Positions 61,122-64,000 of a stretch of DNA of 64,000 nucleotides are shown piece by piece (position 1 is the stretch's first letter; each line of letters starts with the position of its first letter). Source of the stretch: Marine Group I thaumarchaeote (GTDB lineage: Archaea > Thermoproteota > Nitrososphaeria > Nitrososphaerales > Nitrosopumilaceae); contig JACASX010000002.1 in NCBI GenBank assembly GCA_013390745.1, positions 108,981 through 172,980 on the forward strand, written 5' to 3'. The notes under the pieces are model-generated. The model made no database searches. It saw only the letters and a list, made by a program, of their open reading frames with translations, and had not been told where the DNA came from. Position numbers and translations under genes: made by a program.

Positions 61122-63779
61122 TTGGTAGATAATAAATCACAGATAGAGCATTCTATTTCTCAAGTTAGGAAGAGAGATGGATCAGTTTCAGTCTTTAACA
61201 GGGACAAAATATTAAATGCCATATACAAAGCATTCTCGGCGTCAAACAAACCAGATAAGGAACTTGCGATCAAACTCGCTGACGGCGTTTTAATCAAATT
61301 GACTGAGCATGGATTTTCAGCCAATAACCCACCAAGCGTTGAATCCATTCAGGATCTAGTCGAATCAACTCTGATCGATCAAGGCCATAGTGACATCGCC
61401 AAGAGCTATATCCTGTATCGCCATGAGCGCAGAAAGGTTAGAGAAGAAAAGATGAAGGTCTTAAATACTAAAAAGCTAGATTCAGTAGGAAAATCTTTCG
61501 ATATTAATTGTTTAAGGGTTATGGCATCACGCTATCTTTTTCGTGATAATAAAAACGAAATTACTGAAAAGCCAACCGAATTATTTGAAAGGGTTGCTAT
61601 CCTAGTTAGCATTTCTGACCTAATAAGAGACAATTATCTATTCACCAAAGATGGTGGCATATCACAAAATATAGAGGAAGCAGCAGAATACCTCAAAAAA
61701 CTAGATGATTTTAACTACAAATTCAAGATAGGGAGCCATCATCTCAATAAATGGCACTTTAGATGTCTCATAAACTGCTATCTTGATCTGGCAAACCAAG
61801 GAATGATGAAAGTGTCATTCAAGGAACTCTTAACCATGCTTGCTTCCAAAAAATTTGATGCATATGCTGACAGAATATCAGAATACTATGAATTAATGAC
61901 ATCTCAAGATTTCTTGCCAAATTCACCTACCATGATGAATGCAGGTGGGCGTTTAGGCCAACTTTCTGCCTGCTTTGTTTTAGGGATGCCTGATGATATG
62001 CAATCAATAATGAAAACAACCTCTGACGCTGCCTTGATTTTCAAGTCTGGTGGAGGTGTAGGAATCAACTATTCTGATCTGCGTGATGAGGGAGAGATTG
62101 TAGCCTCTACTTCTGGAGTAGCATCAGGACCAGTATCTTTTATGAATATAATCAATACTGTGACTGAAGTAGTGAAACAGGGTGGCAAAAGACGTGGCGC
62201 AAATATGGGAATTATGGAAGTTTGGCATCCAGATATAGAGAAATTCATTACAAACAAGACGAAGCCTGGAGTCTTAGAAAACTTCAATGTTAGTGTTGGT
62301 GTCTGGAAGGACTTTTGGGACGTACTTGTAAATTCTGAGGATGGAAAATACACACTACGTTCTCCAAAAGATAACTCATCAGCTGGGGAAGTAAATGCAC
62401 ATCACTTGATTGATTTGATAGCTCAATCAGCTTGGAAGAGTGCAGAACCGGGATTAATCTTCTTTGATAATATTAACAAGTACAATGTGTTTGCCAAAGC
62501 ACGTGGTTGTCTACTCCGTGCAACTAATCCATGTGGTGAGCAAAGCCTTTACCCATACGAATCTTGTAACTTGGGTTCAATCAATTTGGCGAATCTTGTT
62601 AAAAGGAAAGCTGATGGTCAGTATGAGTTTGACTGGCAAAGATATGAAGAAATTATTATAAAAACCACAAGATACTTGGACAATATTATAGATGTAAATC
62701 TATATCCTGTACCAGAAATTGATATTGCATCAAAAGAGTCCCGCAGGATAGGACTCGGTGTCATGGGAGTAGCTGATGTATTATACAAACTACGAATTGC
62801 ATACAACTCAAAAGAAGGTTATGACTTTCAATTAAAACTCGCTGAGGCACTTACATATTACTCCATGGAAGAAAGTGTTGCACTGTCAAAGAGCAGGGGC
62901 GAGTTTCCACTATGTTCTAAAACAGAGTACCCAGACGGAAAGATTCCAGTTTCAGGATATTATGAAAAACCAAAACAAGAACAATATTATGATTGGGATG
63001 CTCTTATTGAAAAGATCCAAAAGTATGGAATTAGGAATGTATTGACTACGACAGTAGCACCTACTGGTACACTATCTATGTTAGCTGATTGTTCTAATGG
63101 GATGGAACCAAACTTTGCACTTGTTTTCGAAAAGAGAGTTACAGTAGGTAGATTCTTTTACACCAACAAAATATTTGAACAGGTTTTAAAAGAAAACAAT
63201 CTGTATAGTGAAGAACTACTTGCAAAGGTAGCTGATAACTATGGTTCTGCTAAAGGAATACCTGAAATTCCAGATTGGATTCAAAACATCTTTGTTACTG
63301 CAATGGACATACACTGGTCTGATCATCTTTTGGCACAAGCGGTATGGCAGGATTGGATTTCAAATGCAATTGCCAAGACAATTAACATGCCAAATGACGT
63401 ATCTGTTGATGATGTTAAGGCTTCGTATCTTTTGGCACATGAGATGGGATTAAAAGGAATAACAGTTTATAGAGATGGTTCGAGACATAAACAAGTCTTG
63501 CACATGACAGGTGAAAACTCAGTAAAGAGATTTGAGGTAACACCAAGTGATTATGTTACAAATTATATCTCAAATAATATTAAAAATGAATATGTTAAAT
63601 CTCAAATTAATAATGCATTATCAGCTATCAAACTAGAAGATTCACATAAGATAACACAAACTGTCACGGAACAAGAAAAAGAAGAAACTTTGTGTCCTAT
63701 ATGCAAAAACAAGCTTATTTTTGCTGAAGGATGTAGCCTCTGCATAGACTGTGGGTATAGTGGCTGTACGTCAGGATAA
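61122..63779 (+). CDS. nrdJ: Class II (adenosylcobalamin-dependent) ribonucleotide reductase
   Basis: An ATP-cone (about 15-105, VRKRDGSVSVFNRDKILNAI) precedes the catalytic barrel. C284 (LSACFVLGM) fits one of the redox cysteines. N469, C471 and E473 of NPCGEQ form the active site. The GGGVGINYSDLRDEG loop is intact. The tail (CPICKNKL, CSLCIDCGYSGC) is the zinc/thiol arm of NrdJ/NrdZ types. No class I radical-subunit gene is near. It makes deoxynucleotides for DNA synthesis using B12. The regulator-like gene lies just upstream. Confidence 0.95.
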   Translation: MVDNKSQIEHSISQVRKRDGSVSVFNRDKILNAIYKAFSASNKPDKELAIKLADGVLIKLTEHGFSANNPPSVESIQDLVESTLIDQGHSDIAKSYILYRHERRKVREEKMKVLNTKKLDSVGKSFDINCLRVMASRYLFRDNKNEITEKPTELFERVAILVSISDLIRDNYLFTKDGGISQNIEEAAEYLKKLDDFNYKFKIGSHHLNKWHFRCLINCYLDLANQGMMKVSFKELLTMLASKKFDAYADRISEYYELMTSQDFLPNSPTMMNAGGRLGQLSACFVLGMPDDMQSIMKTTSDAALIFKSGGGVGINYSDLRDEGEIVASTSGVASGPVSFMNIINTVTEVVKQGGKRRGANMGIMEVWHPDIEKFITNKTKPGVLENFNVSVGVWKDFWDVLVNSEDGKYTLRSPKDNSSAGEVNAHHLIDLIAQSAWKSAEPGLIFFDNINKYNVFAKARGCLLRATNPCGEQSLYPYESCNLGSINLANLVKRKADGQYEFDWQRYEEIIIKTTRYLDNIIDVNLYPVPEIDIASKESRRIGLGVMGVADVLYKLRIAYNSKEGYDFQLKLAEALTYYSMEESVALSKSRGEFPLCSKTEYPDGKIPVSGYYEKPKQEQYYDWDALIEKIQKYGIRNVLTTTVAPTGTLSMLADCSNGMEPNFALVFEKRVTVGRFFYTNKIFEQVLKENNLYSEELLAKVADNYGSAKGIPEIPDWIQNIFVTAMDIHWSDHLLAQAVWQDWISNAIAKTINMPNDVSVDDVKASYLLAHEMGLKGITVYRDGSRHKQVLHMTGENSVKRFEVTPSDYVTNYISNNIKNEYVKSQINNALSAIKLEDSHKITQTVTEQEKEETLCPICKNKLIFAEGCSLCIDCGYSGCTSG

Positions 63780-63792
63780 AACGTAAAAAACA

Positions 63793-63802
63793 ATTTTTAT
63801 GT
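63793..63802 (+). promoter_or_regulatory. TATA box for tRNA-Gly
   Basis: ATTTTTATGT lies 24-33 bases before the first tRNA base, as expected. Confidence 0.5.
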
Positions 63803-63825
63803 AAGCAAAAAAATTTGCAACCTAT

Positions 63826-63899
63826 GCGGTCATAGTATAGCCTGGTTAGTATTCGGGGTTTCCAACCCTGTGACGCGGGTTCGAATCCCGCTGACCGCA
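63826..63899 (+). tRNA. tRNA-Gly, anticodon TCC
   Basis: A 74-base cloverleaf. The acceptor stem is GCGGTCA pairing with TGACCGC, discriminator A73. The anticodon stem is CGGGG with CCCTG around loop TTTCCAA, giving anticodon TCC for GGA glycine codons. The T arm GCGGG TTCGAAT CCCGC is intact. No intron is seen and CCA is not encoded. A T-run at about 63924-63930 may terminate it. Confidence 0.93.
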
Positions 63900-63953
63900 T
63901 CTATTTTAATTCCATTCGATTCAATTTTTTAGTAGTGTAACATATGTTAAATT

Positions 63954-64000
63954 ATGAAACATGCAAAAAGAAAAGTTGCACTTGAAAGGATGCATGTATT
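63954..64000 (+). CDS. Probable RNase P protein component Rpr2/Rpp21, start only
   Basis: ATG 63954 reads MKHAKRKVALERMHV before the window ends. The basic start and ALERMHV spacing resemble archaeal RNase P protein 4 (Rpp21/Rpr2). Only 15 codons are visible, so this is a weak call. Confidence 0.4.
   Translation, partial: MKHAKRKVALERMHV

Overview
The window looks like a chromosomal segment of an ammonia-oxidising archaeon of the Nitrososphaerota (Thaumarchaeota), most like the Nitrosopumilales. Sequence signs are: low GC, tightly packed genes, archaeal TATA boxes about 25 bases before start codons (mostly leaderless genes), frequent TTG/GTG starts, an archaeal A/V-type ATP synthase operon, the archaeal CoA pathway (pantoate kinase plus phosphopantothenate synthetase), aCPSF1, an Amt ammonium transporter, a two-domain multicopper oxidase next to a ZIP transporter, a plastocyanin with a PEFG-type C-terminal sorting signal, and a CopC/CopD protein. 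No insertion sequence, prophage or CRISPR array was seen. Once the short genes are added, no gene-free stretch exceeds 300 bases. The assignment rests on family recognition only, with no database search.

Layout. 1-6.1 kb: end of the aCPSF1 nuclease, SepF, a PP-loop tRNA thiolase-like protein, an M24 peptidase, small zinc proteins, and two divergent gene pairs (PD-(D/E)XK nuclease plus partner; ubiquitin-like protein plus partner). 6.2-13.2 kb: a RAM-domain protein, a candidate structured RNA, exported and membrane proteins, a cobalamin-type binding protein, a cysteine-synthase/rhodanese fusion, a CDGSH protein and many 20-60 residue proteins. 13.2-16.8 kb: a four-gene CoA cluster (CoaBC, PanB, PPS, pantoate kinase). 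16.9-24.9 kb: PhoU-like regulator, NUDIX, double-HTH Lrp protein, a MacB-like exporter with a surface partner, and an UbiB-like kinase. 24.9-28.8 kb: Hsp20 and a nucleotide operon (thymidylate kinase, HD phosphohydrolase, UMP kinase). 28.9-33.1 kb: a 37-residue membrane peptide, a decayed Cas4-like protein, Amt and a rhodanese. 33.1-41.8 kb: ATP synthase operon K-E-C-F-A-B-D-(small membrane protein)-H-I. 42-43.4 kb: divergent pyrI and pyrB. 43.5-55.3 kb: copper and surface functions (multicopper oxidase, ZIP, plastocyanin, CopCD with a beta-propeller, WIKNNAGWW-repeat proteins, rhomboid protease). 55.3-58.6 kb: tautomerase, nitrilase, a thiolase with an in-frame stop, and its DUF35 partner. 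58.7-63.8 kb: an HTH/ATP-cone/NrdD-like protein next to a class II ribonucleotide reductase, then tRNA-Gly and the start of a probable RNase P protein gene.

Most worth a second look: the apparently dead ribonucleotide-reductase paralogue fused to a DNA-binding domain beside the real reductase; a perfect 281-bp inverted repeat ending two divergent surface-protein genes; a structured RNA candidate at 6552-6675; an in-frame TAA in the thiolase; the extra small membrane gene inside the ATP synthase operon; and palindromes lying in the TATA-to-start interval of the amt and phoU-like genes.
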